From contig NZ_LMRV01000055.1 in assembly GCF_001428245.1 (NCBI RefSeq), positions 124,001 to 188,000 on the forward strand: a stretch of DNA of 64,000 nucleotides. Reading direction: 5' to 3'. Below are positions 55,493 through 63,480 of this stretch, in pieces. A model generated the notes under the pieces. That model saw only the letters and a list, made by a program, of their open reading frames with translations, ran no database searches and had not been told where the DNA came from. Every line of letters starts with the position of its first letter. Position 1 is the stretch's first letter. This stretch comes from Paenibacillus sp. Soil522. GTDB lineage: Bacteria > Bacillota > Bacilli > Paenibacillales > Paenibacillaceae. The position numbers were made by a program, and so were the translations under genes.

Positions 55493-55527
55493 AACCGTGG
55501 CGAAGATTACTTTGCTGCGGTTTTTTT
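55493..55527 (+). terminator. Terminator between P1 and the recA SOS promoter
   Basis: AACCG plus TGGCGAAG pair with CTTTGCTG plus CGGTT (three G-T pairs) around ATTA, followed by seven T. It can end cinA transcripts and would stop P1 transcripts after about 45 bases. Confidence 0.8.
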
Positions 55528-55555
55528 ATGTCCATATGAGGGGGAAACAAAAAGG

Positions 55556-55569
55556 CGAATGTATGTTCG
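55556..55569 (+). promoter_or_regulatory. LexA (SOS) box of recA
   Basis: CGAATGTATGTTCG has the Gram-positive SOS dyad (CGAAY, four bases, GTTCG), matching the form found at B. subtilis recA. It lies ten bases upstream of the -35 of the recA promoter, so LexA would repress recA until DNA damage. Confidence 0.8.
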
Positions 55570-55578
55570 AAAAAATGC

Positions 55579-55607
55579 TTGTCAACCTCTCGGAAAAAAG
55601 GTATCAT
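55579..55607 (+). promoter_or_regulatory. SigA promoter P2 of recA
   Basis: TTGTCA (55579-55584) and TATCAT (55602-55607) are 17 bases apart, with a start near 55614, about 25 bases before the recA start codon. Confidence 0.75.
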
Positions 55608-55638
55608 AACATTATAAATAAAGAAGGATGTGAGTTTC

Positions 55639-56688
55639 TTGTCGGATCGTCGCGCTGCACTAGAAATGGCTTTGCGTCAAATTGAGAAGCAATTTGGTAA
55701 AGGCTCCATCATGAAATTAGGAGAATCCACACACATGCAGGTAGAGACCGTGCCTAGCGGCTCGCTTGCTCTAGATATCGCTTTAGGAATAGGCGGCTTG
55801 CCGCGTGGACGTGTTATTGAAATATATGGACCGGAATCTTCCGGTAAAACGACAGTTGCGCTTCATGCAATTGCAGAGGTTCAACGAATTGGCGGACAAG
55901 CTGCTTTTATCGATGCGGAGCATGCGCTAGATCCGCTTTATGCAAGCAAACTTGGTGTTAATATTGATGAGCTTTTGCTTTCACAGCCTGATACAGGCGA
56001 GCAAGCCTTGGAAATCGCTGAAGCACTCGTACGCAGTGGCGCTGTTGATATCGTCGTTATTGACTCCGTTGCGGCACTTGTACCGAAAGCCGAAATTGAA
56101 GGCGATATGGGTGATTCCCACGTAGGTCTTCAAGCACGTCTAATGTCACAGGCTTTGCGGAAACTTTCGGGGGCAATCAGCAAATCGAAGACGATTGCGA
56201 TTTTCATCAACCAATTGCGTGAAAAAGTAGGCGTTATGTTCGGTAACCCCGAGACAACGCCAGGCGGACGCGCTTTGAAGTTCTACTCGAGTGTACGCCT
56301 TGACGTACGCCGTATCGAGACATTGAAGCAAGGCAATGATATGGTCGGTAACCGTACCCGTATTAAGGTCGTTAAGAACAAAGTTGCTCCTCCGTTTAAG
56401 CAAGCGGAAATCGACATCATGTACGGCGAAGGCATTTCCAGAGAAGGAACGCTTATCGATATTGGCGTAGAGATGGATATTGTGCAGAAGAGCGGTGCAT
56501 GGTTCTCTTACAATGGCGAGCGTCTTGGCCAAGGCCGTGAGAATGCGAAGCAGTATTTGAAGGATCACAAGGATATCGCTGAAGTCATCGAAAAGCAGAT
56601 TCGCGAAGCGAGCAACCTGTCGGCTGCAGCAACTCAGGCTAACTTTAAGGCTGAGGAAGACGACGAAGAGTTCGAAGATCTGGAATAA
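55639..56688 (+). CDS. recA: Recombinase RecA
   Basis: RecA forms filaments on single-stranded DNA, performs strand exchange and triggers LexA self-cleavage. The 349-residue protein begins [20 protein letters not shown], with Walker A GPESSGKT at residues 64-71, [14 protein letters not shown] near 140, [13 protein letters not shown] near 173 and the [15 protein letters not shown] segment near 245. The acidic tail ends [13 protein letters not shown] 55639 is the preferred start because the Shine-Dalgarno-like AAGGATGTGA ends about six bases before it and gives the normal RecA N-terminus; GTG 55630 is inside that site. SOS-controlled by the upstream LexA box. Confidence 0.98.
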   Translation: MSDRRAALEMALRQIEKQFGKGSIMKLGESTHMQVETVPSGSLALDIALGIGGLPRGRVIEIYGPESSGKTTVALHAIAEVQRIGGQAAFIDAEHALDPLYASKLGVNIDELLLSQPDTGEQALEIAEALVRSGAVDIVVIDSVAALVPKAEIEGDMGDSHVGLQARLMSQALRKLSGAISKSKTIAIFINQLREKVGVMFGNPETTPGGRALKFYSSVRLDVRRIETLKQGNDMVGNRTRIKVVKNKVAPPFKQAEIDIMYGEGISREGTLIDIGVEMDIVQKSGAWFSYNGERLGQGRENAKQYLKDHKDIAEVIEKQIREASNLSAAATQANFKAEEDDEEFEDLE

Positions 56689-56720
56689 AATTACCTGATC
56701 ATATATACTTACTGATGCTT

Positions 56721-56742
56721 CGCCGTCCCTTTAGGGGCGGCG
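56721..56742 (+). terminator. GC-rich hairpin between recA and recX
   Basis: CGCCGTCCC (56721-56729) pairs with GGGGCGGCG (56734-56742), loop TTTA, without a T run. It may cause partial termination so that recX is made at a lower level than recA. Confidence 0.5.
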
Positions 56743-56769
56743 ATGCTGTGTTTAGAGAGGATGTACAGT

Positions 56770-57474
56770 GTGGCCTATAGCAATCCAAGCGATGTAGAAG
56801 AATGGATGATCCTATCTGTTCGACAGGACAAGAAGGAACGAAAATTATATCATCTCTTTGCTGAATCAGACAAAGAGATGCTATCGGTGCATGAAGACAT
56901 ATTGATCCGTTTTCGGCTGACGAAAGGGCAAATATTAACGGAAGTTCAAATGGAAGAAATACGAATGGAAGATGAACGGTACCGTGCTTATGTGCTGGCT
57001 ATCGCTTATTTGGGTGCAAAGCCGCGAACAAGAAAGCAAATCGAACAATATTTAAATCGCAAATGGTTTGAGGCTGACAATATTCAATATGCGCTTGACC
57101 GTTTAGAAAGGGAGCATATTGTGGATGATGAACAATATGCTCATATGTTTGCTATCGGCCGGCTTAGAAACAGCTTGAAGGGGCGTCGCTTTATCAAGCA
57201 GGAGCTGCAGCTGCGAGGCGTGTCGAAAGAAGTCGCAGCGGAAGCAACCGAATCGTTAGACCGTAAGGTAGAACTGGCGTCAGCAAAAAAGGCTGCTGAG
57301 AAGAAATGGCGCTCTTTAAAAGGAGAGCCGATTGACCGAAAGCGCAAGCTAATGGGCTATTTAATGCGTAGAGGCTTTCCAGGAGATATCGTGAAGGAAG
57401 CGTTAAAGTCGATCGATCTGAATGGGGAAGACGATGTATTCGAGGAAGATGATGGGCTTTTGCTTGACAATTGA
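56770..57474 (+). CDS. recX: RecA regulator RecX
   Basis: RecX modulates RecA filament activity. The 234-residue product has three-helix RecX repeats: AYLGAKPRTRKQIEQYLNRKW near residue 80, a second repeat with ALDRLEREHIVDDEQYAHMFA near 107, QELQLRGVSKE near 145 and a C-terminal repeat with RKLMGYLMRRGF. The recA-recX gene order supports the call. GTG 56770 is best placed behind GAGAGG; ATG 56761 and 56743 are alternatives. The -35 of the next promoter lies inside its last codons. Confidence 0.93.
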   Translation: MAYSNPSDVEEWMILSVRQDKKERKLYHLFAESDKEMLSVHEDILIRFRLTKGQILTEVQMEEIRMEDERYRAYVLAIAYLGAKPRTRKQIEQYLNRKWFEADNIQYALDRLEREHIVDDEQYAHMFAIGRLRNSLKGRRFIKQELQLRGVSKEVAAEATESLDRKVELASAKKAAEKKWRSLKGEPIDRKRKLMGYLMRRGFPGDIVKEALKSIDLNGEDDVFEEDDGLLLDN

Positions 57475-57493
57475 TTTTACGAAACGATAAAAT
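57464..57493 (+). promoter_or_regulatory. Probable SigA promoter of rny
   Basis: A perfect TTGACA (57464-57469, inside the 3' end of recX) and TAAAAT (57488-57493) are 18 bases apart. The leader to rny would be about 155 bases. Confidence 0.65.
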
Positions 57494-57515
57494 GAGGTTG
57501 TATTCCTTCATTTTT

Positions 57516-57544
57516 GAATCAATTTTCCTTCCAAAAGTTGATTC
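57516..57544 (+). promoter_or_regulatory. Hairpin in the rny 5' leader
   Basis: GAATCAATTTT (57516-57526) pairs with 57533-57544 with one bulged G and a six-base loop. No T run follows. It may influence rny mRNA stability. Confidence 0.45.
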
Positions 57545-57655
57545 GAAACGATTATTTTCGTCAAATTAGTAAATGTTGAAACGGTTTGTAGCCGGTTGAA
57601 AACCTAATATCATCCCAAGCAGTGCCTTGGTGTATGCAGCAAGGAGGTGAAACAG

Positions 57656-59200
57656 ATGCTTAATGAGGTCATTTGGATCTTGATCTGTCTCTTTGTTGGC
57701 GCAATTTTCTTTGGGATTGGTTATTTTATTCGAAAGTCGATTGCCGAGGCCAAAATTTCAAGCGCTGAGCAAGCAGCTGTCCAAATCGTAGAAAATGCGA
57801 AGAAAGAAGCTGAAGCTCAGAAGAAAGAAACCGTGCTAGAAGCAAAAGATGAAGTCCACAAACTTCGTTCCGAAGCCGAGAGAGACATTCGTGAACGACG
57901 CAACGAGGCTCAACGTCAGGAAAGACGTTTGCTCCAAAAAGAGGAGTCGCTGGATAAAAAGTTAGAAGCGCTAGAACGCAAAGAAGAAACTGTAGCCAAC
58001 AAAGAAAAACGGATCGAAGAAACGCAAGAGCAGATTGATTCCATTTACAAGCAGCAGCTTAGTGAATTGGAACGTATATCAGGTCTGACAACGGAAGATG
58101 CGAAATCGATCATTTTATCCAATGTTGAACAGGAAGTACGACATGAAACAGCACAGATGATTAAAGAGATCGAGCAGCAAGCGAAAGAAGAAGCCGACAA
58201 GAAAGCCCGTGATATTATATCACTTGCTATTCAACGTTGTGCGGCTGATCATGTGGCTGAGACGACGGTTTCCGTCGTAACATTGCCTAATGAAGAAATG
58301 AAAGGCCGTATTATTGGGCGTGAAGGCCGAAATATCCGAGCTTTGGAAACATTGACTGGTATCGATCTCATTATCGACGATACACCGGAAGCGGTCATTT
58401 TGTCTGGTTTCGACCCGATAAGACGCGAAATTGCCCGCACTTCTTTGGAAAAGCTTGTGGCTGACGGTCGTATCCATCCTGCCCGCATTGAAGAAATGGT
58501 TGAAAAATCTCGTAAAGAAGTGGACGAGCGAATCCGTGAATACGGTGAGCAAGCTACTTTCGAGGTTGGCGTTCATGGCTTGCATCCGGATTTAATCAAG
58601 ATTTTAGGTCGATTGAAGTACCGGACAAGTTATGGTCAAAACGTATTGAAGCATTCCATGGAGGTTGCTTACTTGACTGGCTTGATGGCAGCAGAGCTTG
58701 GCGAAGATATAACGCTGGCAAAGCGTGCAGGATTGCTGCATGATATCGGTAAAGCGCTGGACCACGAAGTGGAAGGCTCACACGTTGAAATCGGTGTTGA
58801 GCTTGCTAAGAAATACAAGGAGCATCCTGTCGTAATTAACAGTATTGCCTCCCACCACGGTGATACGGAAGCGACTTCTGTTATTGCGATGCTCGTAGGA
58901 GCGGCTGATGCATTATCGGCTGCACGTCCTGGGGCTCGTCGCGAAACGCTTGAAACGTACATTAAACGACTGGAAAAGCTCGAAGATATTTCCGAATCGT
59001 TTGAAGGCGTTGAGAAATCGTATGCGATCCAAGCTGGCCGCGAAGTACGCGTCATGGTGCAGCCAGAAAAAATCGACGACACGGAAGCATTCCGCCTCGC
59101 ACGAGATATTACGAAAAAAATCGAGAGCGAACTCGATTATCCGGGACATATTAAAGTCACGGTTATTCGAGAGACACGCGCGGTTGAATATGCGAAGTAA
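57656..59200 (+). CDS. rny: Ribonuclease Y
   Basis: RNase Y is a membrane-bound endonuclease that begins bulk mRNA decay. The 514-residue protein has one N-terminal membrane helix (about 5-25), a long coiled coil (about 35-175, Glu/Lys/Arg rich) and a KH domain (about 200-270) with [15 protein letters not shown]. The HD domain (about 330-430) has the metal motif [18 protein letters not shown] 57656 with AAGGAGG eight bases upstream is chosen over GTG 57647, which overlaps that site. recA/recX upstream and ymdB downstream match Bacillus. Confidence 0.97.
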   Translation: MLNEVIWILICLFVGAIFFGIGYFIRKSIAEAKISSAEQAAVQIVENAKKEAEAQKKETVLEAKDEVHKLRSEAERDIRERRNEAQRQERRLLQKEESLDKKLEALERKEETVANKEKRIEETQEQIDSIYKQQLSELERISGLTTEDAKSIILSNVEQEVRHETAQMIKEIEQQAKEEADKKARDIISLAIQRCAADHVAETTVSVVTLPNEEMKGRIIGREGRNIRALETLTGIDLIIDDTPEAVILSGFDPIRREIARTSLEKLVADGRIHPARIEEMVEKSRKEVDERIREYGEQATFEVGVHGLHPDLIKILGRLKYRTSYGQNVLKHSMEVAYLTGLMAAELGEDITLAKRAGLLHDIGKALDHEVEGSHVEIGVELAKKYKEHPVVINSIASHHGDTEATSVIAMLVGAADALSAARPGARRETLETYIKRLEKLEDISESFEGVEKSYAIQAGREVRVMVQPEKIDDTEAFRLARDITKKIESELDYPGHIKVTVIRETRAVEYAK

Positions 59201-59222
59201 TCAACAAAAAAATATCAGCTTT

Positions 59223-59257
59223 ACAGAAAAGTGGCTGCTTGTTAGCCACTTTTCTGT
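59223..59257 (+). terminator. Hairpin terminator between rny and ymdB
   Basis: A 14-base perfect stem (59223-59236 with 59244-59257), loop of seven, with only a short T run after it. ymdB starts 33 bases later, so some readthrough is likely. Confidence 0.75.
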
Positions 59258-59289
59258 TTGCAGGCGTACAAAAAAGGAAGTGTAATGAC

Positions 59290-60084
59290 ATGAATGTATT
59301 ATTTATCGGCGATATCGTAGGGAACGTAGGAAGAAATGCATTAAAGCGTGTGCTGCCAGCTCTTAAAAGTAAATATAACCCTCATATCATTATTGCAAAT
59401 GGCGAGAATGCGGCTGCAGGCAGAGGGATTACGGCAACGATTGCGAAGGAATTTTTCGAATGGGGTATTCATGGCATAACGATGGGTAACCATACGTGGG
59501 ATAATAAAGATATTTTTGAATGGATTGATGAAGAACCCCGCCTTGTTCGCCCGGCGAATTATGCAGAAGGCGCTCCTGGACAAGGCATGGCCTTTATCAA
59601 AGCCGGAGGGAAACAGCTGGCCATTATCAATTTGCAAGGCCGTACGTTTTTGCCGCCGATCGATTGCCCTTTCCGCAAGGCTGATGAGCTGATCGAAGAG
59701 GCTAGAGAGCAAACGCAAAACATTTTGGTCGATTTTCATGCGGAAGCAACCTCCGAGAAGATTGCGATGGGCTGGCATCTGGACGGCAGAGCTTCGATCG
59801 TGCTTGGAACTCATACGCATGTACAAACGAATGACGATACGATTTTGCCTGGAGGAACGGCTTACATAACCGATGTTGGCATGGTTGGTCCTAAGGAAGG
59901 CGTGCTAGGCATGGAGCGCAATGCTGTATTGCATAAATTTATTACGCAGCTGCCGGTCCGTTTTGTGGTGGATGAGGGAAAATGGCATTTGCATGCCATT
60001 TCCGTTCAGATCGATGATGCAACGGGACAAGCGCGCAAAATTGAGAAAATTCGTCTCACAGAGGACGAATGGCTTCTGATGTAA
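59290..60084 (+). CDS. ymdB: Metallophosphoesterase YmdB (2',3'-cyclic nucleotide phosphodiesterase)
   Basis: A 264-residue dinuclear metal phosphodiesterase; the Bacillus enzyme acts on 2',3'-cyclic nucleotides and influences biofilm/motility choice. Metal-binding segments are GDIVGNVGRNAL near residue 7, NGENAAAGRG near 38, GNHTWDN near 66 and HAEATSEK / LGTHTHVQTND near 150-180. ATG 59290 is used rather than an in-frame upstream ATG within the rny terminator. It follows rny as in Bacillus, pairing an RNA endonuclease with an enzyme that can clear RNA decay products. Confidence 0.95.
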   Translation: MNVLFIGDIVGNVGRNALKRVLPALKSKYNPHIIIANGENAAAGRGITATIAKEFFEWGIHGITMGNHTWDNKDIFEWIDEEPRLVRPANYAEGAPGQGMAFIKAGGKQLAIINLQGRTFLPPIDCPFRKADELIEEAREQTQNILVDFHAEATSEKIAMGWHLDGRASIVLGTHTHVQTNDDTILPGGTAYITDVGMVGPKEGVLGMERNAVLHKFITQLPVRFVVDEGKWHLHAISVQIDDATGQARKIEKIRLTEDEWLLM

Positions 60085-60145
60085 CGCTTTTAATCTTCGA
60101 AAAGTTCCGACAATTCAGAACAGTTTGTGAATAGGCGAAATAAAA

Positions 60146-60172
60146 GCAGGAATTTTTTAATCTCCCTCGAAT
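60146..60172 (+). promoter_or_regulatory. SigH-type promoter of spoVS
   Basis: GCAGGAATT (60146-60154) matches the SigH -35 (RNAGGAWWW), and CTCGAAT (60166-60172) matches RNNGAAT except the first base, with an 11-base spacer. spoVS is SigH-dependent in Bacillus. Confidence 0.65.
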
Positions 60173-60223
60173 ACTATTTAAAAGTGGAATCCATCCAACA
60201 GTCCAAGGGGAGGTACTTTTTTT

Positions 60224-60484
60224 ATGGATGTATTAAAAGTTTCAGCAAAGTCCAATCCAAATTCCGTTGCAGGTGCGCTCGCAGGCGTTCTTCGTGAACG
60301 TGGCGGTGCGGAACTGCAAGCCATTGGTGCTGGTGCGTTAAACCAAGCGATTAAAGCAGTCGCGATTGCTCGCGGATTTGTCGCTCCCAGCGGGGTGGAT
60401 TTAATTTGCATACCGGCTTTTACTGACATCGTTATCGACGGGGAGGATCGAACAGCAATCAAATTGATTGTTGAGCCTCGGTAG
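60224..60484 (+). CDS. spoVS: Stage V sporulation protein S
   Basis: An 86-residue Alba-like-fold protein, very strongly conserved in spore formers and some others. The whole sequence, with DVLKVSAKSNPNSVAGALAG, GAGALNQAIKAVAIARGF and the C-terminal IAIKLIVEPR-like end TAIKLIVEP, is typical. It is needed for normal progress to late sporulation in Bacillus; the mechanism is unclear (nucleic acid binding is suspected from the fold). ATG 60224 follows GGGGAGG. It has a SigH-like promoter and its own terminator, so it is a single-gene unit. Confidence 0.97.
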   Translation: MDVLKVSAKSNPNSVAGALAGVLRERGGAELQAIGAGALNQAIKAVAIARGFVAPSGVDLICIPAFTDIVIDGEDRTAIKLIVEPR

Positions 60485-60538
60485 CAAGTCCAAGCGGCGT
60501 TAATGCATCAGCCAATTGGATAAAATGAAAGGGTTTCG

Positions 60539-60566
60539 CCTGTTTACGTCGTAGACAGGTTTTTTT
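60539..60566 (+). terminator. Terminator of spoVS
   Basis: CCTGT (60539-60543) and inner TACG pair with CGTA and ACAGG (60555-60559), followed by TTTTTTT. Confidence 0.75.
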
Positions 60567-60598
60567 GCTGCGAGTCAAACGAACGGTGAGGTGTCTCT

Positions 60599-61540
60599 AT
60601 GAAAGTAGTCGATTTTCATTGCGATGTGCTCTGCAAGCTGCTGATTGATGAGGATTTAAATTTTCAAGGAAACGAGCCTGGCCGTTTAGATGTTACATAC
60701 GAGCGCCTGAAGGCAGCAGGAACTGTTCTGCAGACATTTGCGATCTACATACCGCAATCTATGAACGGAAGATTAGAGCCTGTTTTGGAAAGCGTGGACC
60801 GCTTTCACCAAATGGTATTATCGTGCGAGGACATGATTTGGGTAAGAACGGCTCAGGATTTAGACGATTGTGTACGGGACGGAAAAATCGGAGCGCTTTT
60901 GTCGCTGGAAGGCGTCGATGGACTTCAAGGTCAAATGTCCCTGCTTCGAATCATGTATCGATTAGGCATTCGCGCTGCGGGACTGACCTGGAATCATGCC
61001 AACTGGGCAGCAGACGGAGCTATGGAGCCGCGCGGCGGAGGATTAACAATAAAAGGCAGAAGGTTTGTAGAAGAATGTGAAAATTTGGATATACTATTAG
61101 ATGTATCCCATTTGTCAGAGCGGGCGTTTTGGGAGGTGGCCGAGCTTTCACAAAGACCAGTCATCGCCTCTCACTCCAATGCAAGAGCGATATGCGATCA
61201 TCCGAGAAATTTAACGGATGCCCAGATTGAGAAATTAATTGCGAAGCAAGGCCTGATCGGGGTCACGTTCGTACCCTGGTTTGTATCGAACGCGGAGGTC
61301 GTAGTCATCGATGATTTGCTTCGTCATATCGAGCATATCTGTAAGCTTGGCGGAGAATCCCATATTATGCTTGGCTCTGATTTTGACGGGATTGACCGTT
61401 ATATAGAGGGATTAACGCATCCAGGCGAGCTTATCTCGCTTCAAGAAGCGCTGCTGAAAAGGTATTCCGAGTGGCAAACCGAGCAGTTTATGTCTGGAAA
61501 CGCGCTTCGTTTTCTGAGAAAGAGCCTCCCCAATGCTTAA
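60599..61540 (+). CDS. M19 family membrane dipeptidase (renal dipeptidase type)
   Basis: A 313-residue zinc dipeptidase of the amidohydrolase superfamily. The first metal motif is DFHCD near residue 5. LEGVDGL lies near 101, LDVSHLSE near 164, the SHSNARAI motif near 193 and the conserved GSDFDG near 260. Family members hydrolyse dipeptides, including D-amino-acid ones; the actual substrate is unknown. ATG 60599 behind GGTGAGGTG. It is a single gene between spoVS and korA. No signal peptide is seen, so it probably works in the cytoplasm. Confidence 0.93.
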   Translation: MKVVDFHCDVLCKLLIDEDLNFQGNEPGRLDVTYERLKAAGTVLQTFAIYIPQSMNGRLEPVLESVDRFHQMVLSCEDMIWVRTAQDLDDCVRDGKIGALLSLEGVDGLQGQMSLLRIMYRLGIRAAGLTWNHANWAADGAMEPRGGGLTIKGRRFVEECENLDILLDVSHLSERAFWEVAELSQRPVIASHSNARAICDHPRNLTDAQIEKLIAKQGLIGVTFVPWFVSNAEVVVIDDLLRHIEHICKLGGESHIMLGSDFDGIDRYIEGLTHPGELISLQEALLKRYSEWQTEQFMSGNALRFLRKSLPNA

Positions 61541-61640
61541 GGGCTGTTCGATCTATTTGCGGTATGGAAACAATCGAAACAAACTATGTTTTGATTATGC
61601 GTTTACATCTTGATTTTTGTTCATGCGAGCTTTAAAATTG

Positions 61641-61670
61641 TTGTGACTGTTATGACTTATATTATATAAT
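61641..61670 (+). promoter_or_regulatory. Probable SigA promoter of korAB
   Basis: TTGTGA (61641-61646) and TATAAT (61665-61670) are 18 bases apart; the korA start is about 50 bases downstream. Confidence 0.65.
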
Positions 61671-61722
61671 TGCTTGATGATATGAATATTTGTACGTTCT
61701 AGAAAAAGAGGAGTTGGGCATT

Positions 61723-63480
61723 TTGATCAGTCAATTGTCTTGGAAGATCGGGGGACAACAAGGCGAAGGCGTCGAAAGTACGGACCGGATCTTTTCCACG
61801 GCGCTTAATCGCTTGGGTTATTATTTATATGGGTATAGACATTTTTCTTCGAGGATCAAGGGCGGACATACGAATAATAAAATACGTATAAGCACAAAGC
61901 CGATTCGCGCAATTTCGGATGATTTGGATATTCTGGTTGCATTTGACCAAGAGAGTATTGATCTGAATGCAAAGGAACTTCGTCTCGGCGGCGTTATCGT
62001 CGCTGATGCAAAATTTAATCCAACCATACCTGATGGTATAAAAGCAAGACTGTTTGCCGTTCCTATTACAGCAATGGCTGAGGAGCTAGGCACGTCATTG
62101 ATGAAAAACATGGTTGCTTCAGGCGCATCCTGGGCACTTCTTGGACTTCCGCTAGAAGTATTTAATAAAGCGGTTGAAGAAGAGTTCGGACGCAAAGGCG
62201 CAGCTATCGTTGAGAAAAATATTGAAGCGGTTAAACGCGGAGCTGAGTTTGTGCTGGAGCAAGCGGGCGGACCGCTTGATGAATTCAAGCTTGATGAGGC
62301 TGACGGGCAGCAGAAGCTGTTCATGATCGGAAATGAGGCGATCGGACTTGGCTCTATTGCGGCAGGCTGCCGTCTGATGGCCGCTTATCCGATTACGCCT
62401 GCATCCGAGATCATGGAATATCTGATCAAGAAACTTCCTAAGTTCGGCGGAACGGTCGTACAAACCGAGGATGAAATTGCAGCTGTAACGATGGCAATCG
62501 GCGCAAACTATGCAGGCGTTCGCACGATGACGGCATCCGCGGGTCCTGGCCTCTCGTTAATGATGGAGGCGATTGGTCTTGCAGGCATGACGGAAACGCC
62601 CCTTGTAATCGTGAATACGCAGCGGGGCGGTCCATCGACTGGACTGCCGACAAAGCAAGAGCAGTCGGACCTGAATGCCATGGTTTACGGTACGCATGGG
62701 GAAATTCCAAAAATCGTTATCGCGCCGGCTTCGATTGAAGACTGCTTCTACGATACGATCGAATCATTTAACTTGGCTGAGCAATACCAAGTTCCGGTTA
62801 TTTTGATGACAGATTTGCAGCTATCGCTAGGTAAACAATCATGCGATGAGCTGGATTACAAGAAAATTGAAATCAAACGCGGCAAGCTGGTCGAAAATGT
62901 ACCTGCGCTTGAAGGCCATGATTTGTTTAAGCGCTATGAGCTTACGGAGGACGGCATCTCCCCTCGCGTCTTGCCTGGCGAGAAGGGCGGTCTGCATCAC
63001 GTAACAGGCGTTGAGCATGATGAGACGGGACGTCCGTCGGAAAATGCATTGAACCGTCAGAACATGATGGATAAGCGGCTTGGCAAGCTGAACGAGATGT
63101 ATATTCGTGACGCGATCCGCGTAGACGCACCTTTTGATACGCCGGAATTGCTTCTTATCGGCATGGGCTCGACCGGCGGTACGATTGACGAGGCTAGAAG
63201 CCTGCTGTCGCAGGAAAAGATATCGTCGAACCACATTACGATTCGTCAAATTCATCCGTTCCCTACGAAGCTTCTGCTTCCTTACTTGCAAAATGCGAAA
63301 AAAGTGATCGTTATCGAGAACAACGCTACGGGACAGTTAGCAGCCCAAATTAAAATGAATGCAGGCTTTGCAGATAAAATTGAAAGCTTGCTTAAATATG
63401 ACGGAAATCCGTTCTTGCCTTCCGACGTTCACAAAGCTTGTAAGGAGTTGAGTTTAGATGGCAACATTCAAAGAGTTTAG
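61723..63480 (+). CDS. korA: 2-oxoacid:ferredoxin oxidoreductase subunit alpha (gamma-alpha fusion)
   Basis: Part of an enzyme that oxidatively decarboxylates a 2-oxoacid (probably 2-oxoglutarate) to acyl-CoA with ferredoxin. The 585-residue subunit fuses a gamma domain (about 1-190; GGQQGEGVESTDRIF) with the alpha (pyrimidine-binding) domain. The latter carries GNEAIGLGSIAAGC near 204, the YPITPASEIMEYL motif near 222 and TASAGPGLSLMMEA near 268. A C-terminal domain follows. TTG 61723 with GAGGAG upstream is the start. It overlaps korB by 23 bases. A separate ferredoxin-like delta subunit is not seen. Confidence 0.93.
   Translation: MISQLSWKIGGQQGEGVESTDRIFSTALNRLGYYLYGYRHFSSRIKGGHTNNKIRISTKPIRAISDDLDILVAFDQESIDLNAKELRLGGVIVADAKFNPTIPDGIKARLFAVPITAMAEELGTSLMKNMVASGASWALLGLPLEVFNKAVEEEFGRKGAAIVEKNIEAVKRGAEFVLEQAGGPLDEFKLDEADGQQKLFMIGNEAIGLGSIAAGCRLMAAYPITPASEIMEYLIKKLPKFGGTVVQTEDEIAAVTMAIGANYAGVRTMTASAGPGLSLMMEAIGLAGMTETPLVIVNTQRGGPSTGLPTKQEQSDLNAMVYGTHGEIPKIVIAPASIEDCFYDTIESFNLAEQYQVPVILMTDLQLSLGKQSCDELDYKKIEIKRGKLVENVPALEGHDLFKRYELTEDGISPRVLPGEKGGLHHVTGVEHDETGRPSENALNRQNMMDKRLGKLNEMYIRDAIRVDAPFDTPELLLIGMGSTGGTIDEARSLLSQEKISSNHITIRQIHPFPTKLLLPYLQNAKKVIVIENNATGQLAAQIKMNAGFADKIESLLKYDGNPFLPSDVHKACKELSLDGNIQRV

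Noticed and set aside
55497..55685. 62-codon plus-strand frame covering the recA control region
   Set aside because: It includes the terminator, LexA box, P2 promoter and the real recA start in another frame, so it is a chance frame.
61541..61640. Hidden gene between the M19 dipeptidase and korA
   Set aside because: AT-rich gap with stops in all plus frames and a plausible korA promoter; nothing coding seen.
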